Part shown: one piece after another, positions 44,130 through 56,022 of the stretch
Numbering within the stretch: position 1 is the first letter of the stretch
Layout of the letters: every line of letters starts with the position of its first letter
Source of the DNA: Macrobrachium rosenbergii
Taxonomy: Eukaryota; Arthropoda; Malacostraca; Decapoda; Palaemonidae
NCBI RefSeq assembly: GCF_040412425.1
Contig: NC_089766.1
Location: 48,654,797 to 48,718,796, forward strand
Direction of reading: 5' to 3'
Length of the DNA stretch: 64,000 nt
Notes under the pieces: generated by a model
What the model was told of the DNA's origin: nothing
The model's input: only the letters and a program-made list of their open reading frames with translations
Database searches by the model: none
Position numbers and translations under genes: made by a program

Positions 44130-45310
44130 ATTGAAGGAAAATGAAACTTTGGCATTTAACTTTTAACTTTCAATGAAGCTTTGGTCTTTAACTTTTAACT
44201 TTCTATGAAACTTTGACATTTAACTTTCAACTTTCAATGAAGCTTTGTTCTTTAAATTTTAACTTTCAATGAAACTTCAGCCTTTAACGTTTAACTTTCG
44301 ATGAAACTTTGGCCTTTAACTCTTGACTTTCAATGAAACTTTGGCCTTTAACTTTAAACTTTCAATGAAACTTTGGCCTTTATCTTTTAACTTTCTATGA
44401 AACTTCAGCCTTTAACGTTTAACTTTCGATGAAACTTTGGCCTTTAATCCTTGACTTTCAATGAAACTTTGGCCTTTAACTTTTAACTTTCAACGAAACT
44501 TTAGCCTTTAACGTTTAACTTTCGATGAAACTTTGGCCTTTAACTCTTGACTTTCAATGAAACTTTGGCCTTTAACTTTAAACTTTCAATGAAACTTTGG
44601 CCTTTAACTTTAAACTTTCAATGAAACTTTGGCCTTTAACTTTAAACTTTCAATGAAACTTTGGCCTTGAACTTTTAACTTTCAATGAAACTTTGGCCTT
44701 TAATTTTTAACTTTCAATGAAACTTCAGCCTTTAACGTTTAACTTTCGATGAAACTTTGGCCTTTAACCCTTGACTTTCAATGAAACTTTGGCCTTAAAC
44801 TTTAAACTTTCAATGAAACTTCAGCCTTTAACGTTTAACTTTCGATGAAACTTTGGCCTTTAACTTTTAACTTTCAATGAAACTTTGGCCTTAAACTTTA
44901 AACTTTCAATGAAACTTTGGCCTTAAACTTTAAAGTTTCAATGAAACTTTGGCCTTTAACTTTAAACTTTCAATGAAACTTTGACCTTTAACTTTTAACT
45001 TTCAATGAAACTTTGGCCTTGAACTTTTAACTTTCAATGAAACTTTGGCATTTAACTTTTAACTTTCAATGAAACTTCAGCCTTTAACGTTTAACTTTCG
45101 ATGAAACTTTGGCCTTTAACCCTTGACTTTCAATGAAACTTTGGCCTTAAACTTTAAACTTTCAATGAAACTTTGGCCTTAAACTTTAAACTTTCAATGA
45201 AACTTTGGCCTTAAACTTTAAAATTTCAATGAAACTTTGGCCTTTAACTTTTAACTTTCAATGAAACTTTGGCCTTTAACTTTAAACTTTCAATGAAACT
45301 TTTCCCCTTC
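44130..45310. repeat. 32 bp satellite, about 36 units, with variant pattern
   Basis: The base unit is TTTAACTTTTAACTTTCAAT followed by GAAACTTTGGCC. A second variant, CAGCCTTTAACGTTTAACTT followed by TCGATGAAACTTTGGCC, recurs about every three to eight units (near 44278, 44405, 44505, 44725, 44822 and 45078). It is usually followed by a third variant with CTTGACTTTC. The recurrence indicates that multi-unit blocks were copied. Confidence 0.93.
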
Positions 45311-45339
45311 TAACTTTCAAATATTCACCAGCACTCAAA

Positions 45340-45690
45340 ACCCCTTACCTGTACATTTTCCAAAAAAGGTAAAAAATAATTTCACCCTTAAACTGACCTG
45401 TGACCTTGTGAAGACAGTGTATGTGGTATCTATAACCAATTTTTTTCCAGCACAACATCAAATTCTGCAGACACCTAAGAACACAAGTATCAATGGTCTT
45501 GGGATCTACAGTAAGAGTAGTCTTAAAATTTTTCCCTCTGAATGGACTTGTAACCTTGAAATATGTCAAGGTCATATATATATATATATACATATAAGGA
45601 AAATTACTGCCGAATTCCAAGATACCTACACACAAAAAATTTCACCTTTATCATTCGAAAAAAGGAATAATAATAATAATAATACCATTC
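45340..45690. other. Low-copy DNA with a short AT run and small (AAT)n
   Basis: It contains phrases of the type CTGTGACCTTGTGAAGACAG and TTGTAACCTTGAAATATGTC, which hint at an old diverged repeat. It ends with a short AAT array at 45667-45684. Confidence 0.4.
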
Positions 45691-45845
45691 AATAGAACCA
45701 GCTAACTATAATACCCCTTTCAGTCAAAGCAACGTCACAAAACAAGGTTTTAAACGCTTCCCCTGGGAAAAGCCTCCATGGTAACTCGCCATCAAAAGCA
45801 ACAGAGGATAATGAGAAACCACGAGGGTACAGTACCACAAAGGAA

Positions 45846-45847
<2 letters not shown>

Positions 45848-45888
<41 letters not shown>

Positions 45889-45953
45889 TTTTAGTTATCT
45901 GGTCTCAACAGTCACTATTATTATTATTATTATTATTATCATCAAAATAGTTT

Positions 45954-45995
<42 letters not shown>

Positions 45996-46092
45996 GTTTT
46001 TAGTAATCAGGTCTCATAAGGCTCTCAATTGTTTCTATATTATTATCATTATTATTATTATTATGATCAAAATAGTTTTACCAGACCACTGA

Positions 46093-46167
<75 letters not shown>

Positions 46168-46257
46168 TTTTAGTAATCTGGTCTCAATTGTTACTATATT
46201 ATTATCATTATTATTATTATTATTATTATTGTCAAAATAGTTTTACCAGACCACTGA

Positions 46258-46332
<75 letters not shown>

Positions 46333-46407
46333 TTTAGTTATCTGGTCTCAATTGTTACTATATTATTATCATTATTATTATTATTATTATTATTGTCAAA
46401 ATAGTTT

Positions 46408-46455
<48 letters not shown>

Positions 46456-46533
46456 TTTAGTAATCTGCTCTCAAAAATTATTATCATTATTATTATTATT
46501 ATTATTATCAAAATAGTTTTACCAGACCACTGA

Positions 46534-46570
<37 letters not shown>
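45848..46570 (+). repeat. Higher-order array of (GA)n + (ATT)n + SINE F tail
   Basis: About five composite units. Each has a (GA)n run, then TTGTTTTTAGTAATCTGGTC or similar, an ATTATTATC-type (ATT)n run and TCAAAATAGTTTTACCAGAC followed by CACTGAGCTGAGAG. The last part is the 3' end of SINE F (as at 23733-23760), so a SINE tail was amplified along with the microsatellites. Confidence 0.88.
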
Positions 46571-46581
<11 letters not shown>

Positions 46582-46891
46582 CGCTTGCTGCAACATCCAT
46601 GAAATGCAAAGCGGCACACGCCTCCCTTTGATGCCTTTCGGAACGAGGAAAAATTGAATCACCTTTCTGCATATCCGGGATTAATCAAACATTGATCACT
46701 CGAAACAATTTATTGAAATGAAACAAGAAGTCGATGGAAAAACTGCAAAATGAGAGCGCGTGTTGCAGTGGGCCGAATCTGCAGGAAAATAGCGAAATAA
46801 GGTTATATGCTTGAGGTGAAGTCATTTAATTAACCCAACTTTCGATAAGTGGAGTTTGTTCTCTTCCTCGTCAACAGATAATCCGTAATGT
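46571..46891. other. No gene seen
   Basis: Low-copy DNA, with more CpG near 46580-46620 and 46740-46780. Confidence 0.5.
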
Positions 46892-47205
46892 TTAGTTTTA
46901 GTTTTCTGTAAAAGAAAACTATTGAGATGGCTAGTTTTCTGTCGGTCCTCAGATCTTAAAATCTACTGAGGCTAGAGGGCTGCAAATTGGTATGAGGATC
47001 ATTCACCCTCCAATCATCAAACATAACAAATTGCAGCCCTCTAGCCTCAGTGGTTTTTATTTTATTTAAGGTTAAAGTTAGCCATGATCGTGCGTCTGGA
47101 AACACTATAGGTGCCAACAACACAGGACACCACCGGGCCGTGGCTGAGAGTTTCATACAGCATTATACGCTGTACAGAAAACTCGACTGCGCATTTTTTA
47201 CTTTT
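46892..47205 (+). repeat. Multi-hairpin repeat C
   Basis: Hairpin 1 is perfect (GTTTTCTGTAAAAGAAAAC). The stem is present; hairpin 3 is deleted, and GCGCATTTTTTAC closes the element. Confidence 0.85.
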
Positions 47206-47669
47206 TTTTTTGTTACTGAATGGTTGACCTTTGGCGATGACCTAAATGGAAGCCGCTTTTTTTTTAAATTAACGACCTGTCTATTTGAAGTTTTGTTCTC
47301 CTTTTAATGATAAAAAAATTTTAAACTGGCCTCCGTAGCTGATATAACAGGCGATAATGAAATAATTAAGATAATACAAGTCATCTGCTGAAATATAACA
47401 CAAAAATGTTTCAGTACTTGAAAGCTTCATACTTATTAATTAAAATGTACTAGCTAAAATTAATAAGGAGATAATGATTACAAAGCTTATTTAAAAAACG
47501 TACAGAGTTTTATCCTGGAATGTGATTCTTCTTGTCAGGAGTCACGAAAACCAAAAGACTGAATATAGCAAATACAAACTTCATAGTTTTCAGCAGCCAA
47601 ATGCGTCATGTGCAATGAGCTGTATGAATTCTACAATGTACAGAATGAGTTACATGTGGCTGAAATTAA
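47206..47669. other. No gene seen; low-copy DNA
   Basis: No repeat family is recognised. Confidence 0.5.
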
Positions 47670-47990
47670 AGAATCCCTCAGCAAAAAAGAACCTTCCAAT
47701 ACACGTTATTTCCGGACCGCATTGTACCGAGATGTAACCGAGTATCGCGACATTTCCCTGCAAAAAGCAGGACCATATTTTAAAAACTACCCATAGAATT
47801 TTCTTGAAAATTATCTCATTATGTTTCCCACACCCAAATTAACAAAATAGGTGTCAATAACCTAACCTAACCTACCCCAGTCCAACCCAACCTAACCTAA
47901 CCTCCTGACCTAACCTAGGAGCATGGCAAAAAATCGGGGTTGGTGCAATACTAGCATGCATCTCCATTCCATTGCTGGAATTTCTCTAGC
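47670..47990 (-). repeat. TTAGG-bearing repeat H, copy 1
   Basis: On the minus strand, GAGATGCATGCTAGTATTGC and CAACCCCGATTTTTTGCCAT come first. TTAGG-type units follow (47858-47922 seen as CCTAA), then TTCTATGGGTAGTTTTTAAA, a TGGTCCTGCTTTTTGCAGGG segment and CTCGGTTACATCTCGG. Both flanks match the copy at 55040, so the telomere-type block is inside the element. Confidence 0.75.
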
Positions 47991-48071
47991 TACAGGGACC
48001 AGCTCCTTAAATTAAGAAGTATTTTGAATTAGTCTTGGAAATTTTGGCAAGGTGCGAAATTTGGGTCAGTT

Positions 48072-48386
48072 CAGAATAGAATAGAATACAGAATTTAGGC
48101 CAAAGGCCAAGCACTGGGACCTATGATTTCATTCAGCGCTGAAGGGGAATTTAACAGGAAGAAGGTTTGAAAGGTGTAACAGGAGGAAAACCTCGCAGTT
48201 GCACTAGGAAACAAATGTTAGAGAGGGTGGAAAGTAAGATGGAGAAAAAAAGAGAATATGAACGGAGGTACAGTATAAGAAATGAGAGAGTTGCAGCTAC
48301 GGGCCTAAGGGACGCTGCAAAGACCCTAAAGTAATGCCTACGGTGCACCAAATGAGGTGCACTGACGGCCCTACCCCCTACCAAGG
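48072..48386 (-). mobile_element. SINE-like retroposon A, complete, 10 bp duplication
   Basis: It is flanked by TGGGTCAGTT at 48062-48071 and 48387-48396. The minus-strand tail is (TTCTA)n-like, next to the left duplication. Confidence 0.85.
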
Positions 48387-48396
48387 TGGGTCAGTT

Positions 48397-48836
48397 TATT
48401 CCGGTCCTGGACGCGGTTGTTTCTCGATTCATGTGGAAAGTTTTATTCTTATTTCCTTTTTCTGATTAAAAATGGCTACGAAATCCTAAAATGGTGCATT
48501 ATCAAGGCTTGAGATCAAATGATTTATAAAAATATTTTATCATATTTAAAGCAAAGACAATTTTCTTAAAAAATACTACTTTAAGACAAGAAGATAATTG
48601 TACTTTATACAGCAACAAATTATGAGACATAGAAGCCGAAAGCTGTAATGGCAACGATTCTTTTTATAGTACATCATTATCCCTTAAACTGCCATAACTT
48701 GATTATGACCCTGTTCTAGCGTTTATGATAGCAAAATAATGAAGTCGTGTATATGATAAATGATGAAGTATGATCATCATATCTACACGTGCTCATGTGT
48801 TCATTATTTCATATATATATGTATATATATATTAGC
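48397..48836. other. No gene seen; low-copy DNA
   Basis: AT-rich, with short AT runs near 48811-48832. Confidence 0.5.
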
Positions 48837-48999
48837 TTGTTGGCGCCAGCTACGTGCGCTGGAACCCGGCGCCGCTGTCTTCCCTATCCTGCCGATCCCC
48901 TACCTACCCCGGCCCCACCCTGGGCGGACAAACAGGTTTGCAGGAGGAGGGTGGCTGTGTCATGTCTCCCCTATTGTCACCAGGGGAGGACAAACAAGA
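48837..48999 (+). repeat. C-rich minisatellite G, isolated unit
   Basis: GCTGGAACCCGGCGCCGCTG and GGGCGGACAAACAGGTTTGC match the block at 29540-30060. One full unit and part of a second are present. Confidence 0.8.
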
Positions 49000-49016
49000 T
49001 CCACTCGGATTTTATT

Positions 49017-49019
<3 letters not shown>

Positions 49020-49093
<74 letters not shown>
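49020..49093. repeat. (AT)n microsatellite
   Basis: A long AT run. Confidence 0.97.
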
Positions 49094-49096
<3 letters not shown>

Positions 49097-49202
49097 TATA
49101 CATAAAAATTCATGAATTAAAGACGAACTTCGTACGGAGAGTCTTCCCTGCAAGTCACAAGTCTCAAACTTTGAAAATTTCTTCCCCTGTCTTATCAAGG
49201 GC

Positions 49203-49252
49203 AAGAGGAGGAGGAGGAGGAGGAGGAGGAGGAGGAGGAGGAGGAGGAGGAG
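49203..49252 (+). repeat. (AGG)n trinucleotide array
   Basis: A pure GGA run. It opens a poly-Gly/poly-Leu frame on the two strands, which is not coding evidence. Confidence 0.97.
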
Positions 49253-49507
49253 GTTTCTATCCCAAGGAAAAATGACAGATGCAAAAAGGACCGGCATTCT
49301 TAAGCAAGGAAACCCACTCGCAGGAGAAGCAACTTTTGGAAAAAATCGGATTAAAATCTGCTCACTGCAAAAAGGCATTTGTTGAGAAGAACTGATTTGT
49401 CTTTCTGCCCACCTGCCTGCACGTGTCTCTCTTCATTCAAAGTAAAACGTACACGCAAGTGGGACTTCACACACACACACACAAATATATATATGTATAT
49501 TTATGCA

Positions 49508-49605
49508 CGAAGATAAAAAGTCCCATAAAACACTATTTGAACGTTGCAACCATATATTTCGACCACTTCCTTCCGTGTCCCTGTTCGCTGGTCAAATATG
49601 GACAG
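49508..49605 (+). repeat. Foldback repeat I, copy 1 (one arm)
   Basis: AAGTCCCATAAAACACTATT and TGAACGTTGCAACCATATAT match the left arm of the copy at 57333. The right arm is cut after CAAATATGG. Confidence 0.7.
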
Positions 49606-49670
49606 ACGAAATGTTACAAGAGTATATATACAAAGATTATGTAGGTGTTGCATTAAGTGTCCGATGGTAA

Positions 49671-49671
<1 letters not shown>

Positions 49672-49741
<70 letters not shown>
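49672..49741 (+). repeat. (GA)n microsatellite
   Basis: A nearly pure GA run. Confidence 0.97.
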
Positions 49742-49744
<3 letters not shown>

Positions 49745-49917
49745 TGTCACAAGCAACATAAGACAGCCACGTCGAATTTTCCCGTATATACTATAATAAT
49801 ACCATTCTTGATTAAAAATCAGCCCTGTCTTATATAAAAGCAAATATAAAAACCTCACGGGTGGCCTCCGTCTGGTAAACTTTTAGGCAAAAGACCGTTA
49901 TTTCGGATGCCTCTCTG

Positions 49918-50095
49918 AGAGGGGGTGGAGGGGGGGGGGTGGAATTGGAGGAAGAATAAGAAGAAGAGGAGGAGGAGGAGGAAGAGAGAGAGAGAGAGAG
50001 AGAGAGAGGAATAGGAAGCAGGAGGAGGAGGGTGAGAGAAATAAGAAGGAGGAGTTTTGGGAGGAGGAGGAGGGGTAGGAGGAGGAGGAGGAGGC
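49918..50095 (+). repeat. Purine tract of GGA, GAA and GA units
   Basis: Almost purely purine over about 175 bases, with G-runs at 49920-49939. The complement gives a Pro/Ser/Leu-rich open frame that is compositional. Confidence 0.9.
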
Positions 50096-50100
50096 TTGGT

Positions 50101-50604
50101 CAATATCCTGAAGGGAAGCTTGGATTATTTCCCAGTGGTTTTCACACTGCCGGCCCAGAATAAACTGGATTAAGATGGTGCAAGATAAAGCCGCGTCTCG
50201 GGTGCCAGCGAATGGAAACCAAATATTCCGAGCAGGACTTTTCGCTAAAGAAACTTCTGCAAATCAAAGTCTACTGAAGAAATCACTCATAAACAGCTTC
50301 ACCATTATTATGTGTTGTATTTGATCACCCACTGAGGAAATTGTGCCTCAAACATTGACGCAGTATAGAAATATTGTCCAAAGATCTCGATGACGGTATT
50401 TAGTAGCCTTGGGATATTTCCCGAGATCTTGAAGACCTCGTTTCCGGCAATAAGCCTAAGAAAGTATTGCTCATTCAGAATTCGTTCATTAAGCCTATCT
50501 TCCTTTGCCGATGACGAGTTCCATATTTGTAGAGTATGATTGCTTACTTCGGAAAAAGGGTTTCCTATTCAACGCCAGAGGGCCTAAAAGTAAGACTCCC
50601 ACTA
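50101..50604. other. No gene seen; low-copy DNA
   Basis: No repeat family is recognised. Confidence 0.5.
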
Positions 50605-50915
50605 AAATTATTATTATTGCTCAGAAGATGAACCCTATTCATATGGAACAAGCCCACTAAAGGGGCCATTGACTTTAAATTCAAGCTTCTAAAGAATATT
50701 AAGGTGTTCATTAAGAAGAATTAAGAGGAGGTAAAGGGAAATACAGAAAGAAGAGATCCCACTCACTTTTTAAAAACGAAAAAATAAATTAATAAATTAA
50801 TAAATAGATAAAAATGTATTAAAATGAAAGGAGAATAGTACTAGGGTAGTAATGCATTGCATCTTCGCCTGAACTTCTGAAGCTCGAATTGCACGACTTC
50901 CTCTAATATTTTTTT
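50605..50915 (-). repeat. LINE-tail repeat, family B
   Basis: It runs from a short (ATT) run at 50611-50619 through the family B tail to the coding end; CTTCTGAAGCTCGAATTGCA is the last part. The LWNSLP part is lost. Confidence 0.8.
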
Positions 50916-51192
50916 GCACTTTCATATATAAAAAAAGGCCCAAACAGGCCATAAATTTCCACAAGCAAGAACTGCCAGAATAAATTCTTGCATGCAGAAG
51001 GAACGAAGAGTAAAAACCCCAAGAGGTTTAGTGTGATATAAAAGAAAATAATCAATAATTACATAACATATTGATAAATACGTGAACATGAAAGAAATAA
51101 ACTGAGCAAAAATACGAAGAAAATGAACTTCACAACTCATGAAATTAGACGATTCCAAATCCAGTTCTCTACCAGTAAGACCGTTCTACCAC

Positions 51193-51330
51193 GTAGGGGG
51201 TTAGCGCCATCAGTACGCCTCATGCGGTGCACTGTAGGCATTACTTAAGGTTCTTTGCAGCGTCCCTTCCTTAGGCCCCTAGCTGCAACTCCTTTCGTTC
51301 CTTTTACCGTACCTCCTTTCATATTCTAGT
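51193..51330 (+). repeat. SINE-like retroposon A, head half
   Basis: It starts CGTAGGGGGTTAGCGCC and ends at CCTTTCATATTCT. The tail half is missing. Confidence 0.85.
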
Positions 51331-51646
51331 TTCAGAAACTGGTATTACTTAATTTTTGGTAATGGTTGGGGAGGAATTGCAGAATAATTTAAGGGAATTG
51401 AATTACAAATTACTGTTTGATACATGTTCTGTAAATACTTAAAAAAACCCGACCGCTCATTTTTAACACTCAGTGAGTCTACTTTGAACATCTTCGTTCT
51501 TGTGATATCTACAGAAGCTTAACTGATTACATTCAATGCTGCCTTGCAAAGGGAAAGAGTCCAAAATTGATTTCAGAGATGCTTTTGTCATGGTTTGTGA
51601 GATTTGGGTTAGAAAAAGAAAGCAACTTTCACAGTGGGTGTTGTGC

Positions 51647-51647
<1 letters not shown>
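51331..51647. other. No gene seen; low-copy DNA
   Basis: No repeat family is recognised before the GA array. Confidence 0.5.
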
Positions 51648-51715
<68 letters not shown>

Positions 51716-51843
51716 TGTCAAGGAGAAATATTGGACAAAATTTAAGAGAATAGGAGAAATATTGAGTGTATAAAATGTTGAGAGATAAAAAAATGTGCAC
51801 AAAGAAAGTCATGGTTTAGAAGTGTTGTGTTTAAAGTGAGAGC

Positions 51844-51912
<69 letters not shown>

Positions 51913-51996
51913 GTGCTACAGCGAGAAATATTGGTATAAAATGTTAAGAAAATAAAAAAATACAAGAGAAAGTCATGGTTTTAGAGTGATGTGCTT

Positions 51997-52066
<70 letters not shown>

Positions 52067-52148
52067 GTGCTACAGCGAGAAATATTGGTATAAAATGTTA
52101 AGAGAATAAAAAAATACAAGAGAAAGTCATGGTTTTAGAGTGTTGTGC

Positions 52149-52197
<49 letters not shown>

Positions 52198-52275
52198 TTG
52201 GTATAAAATGTTGGTATAAAATGTTAAGAGAAAAAAAAATACAAGAGAAAGTCATAGTTTTAGAGTGTTGGGCTT

Positions 52276-52337
<62 letters not shown>

Positions 52338-52412
52338 ACAGTGAGAAACGTTGGTATAAAAAGTTAAGAGAATAAAAAATATAACAGAAGGCACGGTTTT
52401 AGAGTGTTGTAC

Positions 52413-52463
<51 letters not shown>

Positions 52464-52500
52464 GCTGGCATAAAATGCTAGCGAGAAATGTTAGTATAAA
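51648..52500 (+). repeat. Higher-order (GA)n array, about 6 composite units
   Basis: Each unit is a (GA)n run, then GAGAAATATTGGTATAAAAT, GTTAAGAGAATAAAAAAATA, AGTCATGGTTTTAGAGTGTT and GTGCTTAAGAG leading into the next run. GA runs lie at 51652, 51848, 51999, 52153, 52279 and 52417. Spacers differ by few changes; one unit (52194-52215) duplicates TTGGTATAAAATG. Confidence 0.92.
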
Positions 52501-52876
52501 ATGCCAAGAATAAAAAAATAGATAAAACATACAAGCGAAAGTGGCGGAGCCGAGCTGTTCGAACTCGGGGAAAATCTAAAGGAAGTATTTAGGAGGTAAA
52601 CATTCGTTCTACACGCGGAAACGCTTCGCATTTCATTGCAAGAGCAACAGCGCCACCAACAGCAATTACGACAAAAGGCTGCCGAGGCTTTGTGGCTCCC
52701 AAGGAAAACAACCTTTATTTGAAGCCGGCGATTCGAAAAGGACGGATAAATCCTCGCTCAGGGGAGCGAGTGAGTCCATTCTAATGGAATTGTTTTTTAG
52801 TCAGACAAAGGCAGACCCAGTGAAAATAAGTATATGCATTAATTAGTCTTCTTAAAAAAACCACTCGGATTTGCGG
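52501..52876. other. Low-copy, CpG-richer stretch, no gene seen
   Basis: 52540-52780 is less AT-rich than its surroundings and contains many CpG, but no long open frame. Confidence 0.4.
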
Positions 52877-53272
<396 letters not shown>

Positions 53273-53286
53273 ATAATATGTTTATC

Positions 53287-53338
53287 AATGGTTCCATTGA
53301 ATGGGTTCATCTTTTGAATATGAATAGGGTTCATCTTT

Positions 53339-53383
<45 letters not shown>

Positions 53384-53386
53384 TGT
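53287..53386 (+). repeat. Repeated end of family B tail with (AAT)n
   Basis: AATAGGGTTCATCTTTTGAA plus an AAT array at 53338-53384. It is only the last part of the tail, so it was probably copied from the neighbouring element by slippage or exchange. Confidence 0.8.
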
Positions 53387-53415
53387 TTATCTGCTTAGTG
53401 GTTAATCCAGACTGC

Positions 53416-53417
<2 letters not shown>

Positions 53418-53476
<59 letters not shown>
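53418..53476. repeat. (AT)n microsatellite
   Basis: A long AT run. Confidence 0.97.
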
Positions 53477-53478
<2 letters not shown>

Positions 53479-53835
53479 CATCACTACTTACATTATATAT
53501 CTTTATTTCACAGACTTTTCTGAACTTCAAAAAAAAAAAAACCATGTTAATCGATTTCTTTAACATGCACCAGTTTTTCCAGAGTTAAGAAGTATCATCA
53601 GCACATGCGGTCAAAGCAGTGAAAACTATCTTCATACTGGCTAACCGGCTGTACGTGTGAGGCAGTCACTGTAACAGGCGTATTATGCTTTTCTCTTTCT
53701 GTTTCTCTCTCTCTTCCAATTGTACCTTTATTTGTCCATGCACAGGAGACATAATGTAATCGGACGATGCCTGTACAAAAACCTGTTGACTTTCATGTGA
53801 CTGAAATTTTGAGTCTCTTGAGACTGAGCTTGTAT
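53477..53835. other. No gene seen
   Basis: Low-copy DNA with an A-run at 53530-53541. Confidence 0.5.
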
Positions 53836-53855
53836 TATTATTATTATTATTATTA

Positions 53856-53905
<50 letters not shown>

Positions 53906-53979
53906 AAGATGAAACCTATTCATATGGAACAAGCCCACCAAAGGGGCCACTGACTTGAAACTCAAGCTTTCAAAGAATA

Positions 53980-53985
<6 letters not shown>
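53836..53985 (-). repeat. Family B tail with (ATT)n, partial
   Basis: An (ATT)n array at 53836-53902, then the minus-strand tail up to CAAAGAATATTG. It stops where the next (ATT)n array begins. Confidence 0.85.
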
Positions 53986-54035
<50 letters not shown>

Positions 54036-54328
54036 AAGATGAAACCTACTCCTATGGAACAAGCCCACCAAAGGGGCCACTGACTCGAAACTCAAGCTTC
54101 CAAAGAATATGAAGGTGTTCATTAGAAAGAAGTAAGAGGAAGTAAAGGGAATTACAAAGAGAAGAGATCTCACTTAACAAAAAAGAAAAAAATAAATAAA
54201 TAGATAAAAATGTATTCAAGTTCAAGGAGAACAGCATTAGGGTAGTAATGAACTGCATCTTCGCTTCAACTTCTGAAGAAGTTCCAATTGCACGACATCC
54301 TCAGTAGGGATGCTGTTCCACAATCCAA
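53986..54328 (-). pseudogene. LINE 3' end, family B, with (ATT)n
   Basis: An (ATT)n array at 53986-54032, then the full tail and part of the ORF2 end (GAAGTTCCAATTGCACGACA) to about 54328. Confidence 0.8.
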
Positions 54329-54551
54329 CGAAGCATTAGTTGCTTCTTATTTCAGGTCATCGGCTTTGTGACAAGAAAGGTGAAAGAATATCTCTTGGTT
54401 TCCAGGATACCGCGGACATCTTAGGGAAAGAGCGGTCACGGTATGACCAACATAGATGGTTTTCAGCGATTCACGATCTCCATCTGAATATGTTAATTCA
54501 CGATATATGACGTGGGTCATCTCTTCATTCTCCCTGTGAGTGGCAATAAAA

Positions 54552-54890
54552 AACAAGTAAAAAGTGCTCCTAAGTTTCTTCGGCGCAATCGAGTTTTCTG
54601 TACAGCGTATAATGCTTTTGAAACTCTCAGCCACGGCCCATGAAACTTTCACCCTACAGCGTTGCCAGATGCAGTGTTATGATTAACTTTATAACTTTAA
54701 ATAAAATGAAGAATACTGAGGCTAGAGGGCTGCAATTTGGTATGTTTGAGGACTGCAGGGTGGATGATCAACATACCAATTTGTAGACCTCTAGCCTTAG
54801 TAGTTTTTAAGATCTGAGGGCGGACAGAAAAGTGCGGACGGACAGACAAAAATCCATCTCAATAACTTTCATTTGCAGAGAAATAAAACG
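54552..54890 (-). repeat. Multi-hairpin repeat C
   Basis: The stem is present (GAGGCTAGAGGGCTGCAATT / AATTTGTAGACCTCTAGCCT, with mismatches). The GCGC hairpin is degraded. Confidence 0.85.
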
Positions 54891-55039
54891 CGACCAAGAG
54901 GCACAGATGTGCTCAAGTCGTACAAAGACAACAAGATGATAGGCTGTTTGAAAGGATGTCGTACCGCGGATGTTTTAGGTTGCTGGATGAAAGAGAACGA
55001 GAATGTCTAAGGTATGTGACGTGGCAAAACTATTAATAA

Positions 55040-55480
55040 AGTAAAGCCAGGGTGCAAATCTTGAGATGTATGCTAGTATTGCACCAGCCCCGGATTTTCT
55101 GTCATTCCCAAGAGGTTAGGTTAGGTTATGTTATGTTAGGTTAGGTTGGGTTAGGTTAGGATTACATTAATATAGGTTAGTTTAGGTTAGGTTAGGTTAG
55201 ATTAGGATTAGATTAATATAGGTTAGTTTAGGTTAGGTTAGGTTAGATTAGGATTAATATAGGTTAGGTTAGGTTAGGTTAGGTTAGATTAGGATTAATA
55301 TAGGTTAGTTAGGTTAGGTTAGATTAAGATTAGATTAATATCTCTTACGTAATTTATGTTTCAGAAACGTAATAAGATTATTTAAAAAAAAAAATTCTAT
55401 GTCTAGTTTTGAAGATATGGCGTCCCGCTTTTTTCAGGAAAAGGGTCCTGGCACTCGGCTATATTTCGGGAAAATTAAGC
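55040..55480 (+). repeat. TTAGG-bearing repeat H, copy 2
   Basis: GAGATGTATGCTAGTATTGC and ACCAGCCCCGGATTTTCTGT precede a block of TTAGG-type units at 55112-55345, interspersed with GATTAGATTAATATAGG-type units. TTCTATGTCTAGTTTTGAAG, CCCGCTTTTTTCAGG and CTCGGCTATATTTCGG follow. Order and orientation match copy 1 reversed. Confidence 0.75.
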
Positions 55481-55644
55481 CAGGGTATCTGGGTGCGAAT
55501 AATTGTTTGCACACGGCAAAGGTATTTTGTAAATGACTTCTCATATCGTGTGAGTGGGCGAAACAGCTATGAAACGTCATGAATATTATGCCCGGTGTTT
55601 CATTAGTTATTCATCAAGCAAAGGGGAGGAATAATTTTAACGAG

Positions 55645-55649
55645 ATGCA

Positions 55650-55711
<62 letters not shown>

Positions 55712-55743
55712 TGTGGCGAGATCTACAAATCATATGTGTATAT

Positions 55744-55800
<57 letters not shown>

Positions 55801-55817
55801 CTGTCACGAAGTAATCA

Positions 55818-55869
<52 letters not shown>

Positions 55870-55955
55870 GTCACGAAGTAATCATGTGTGAGAGAGAGAG
55901 AGAGAGAGAGAAAAGAATAACTGTCACGAGATCTACAGATCATCTACAAATCATT

Positions 55956-56022
<67 letters not shown>

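Noticed and set aside
48760..49275. 171-codon open frame with tyrosine/isoleucine and poly-glycine stretches
   Set aside because: It crosses an AT array, a G-repeat unit and an AGG array; the frame stays open because of simple repeats.
55112..55345. TTAGG repeats as a chromosome end
   Set aside because: Units are degenerate, bordered on both sides by ordinary DNA, and shared with a second copy at 47670 in reverse orientation.
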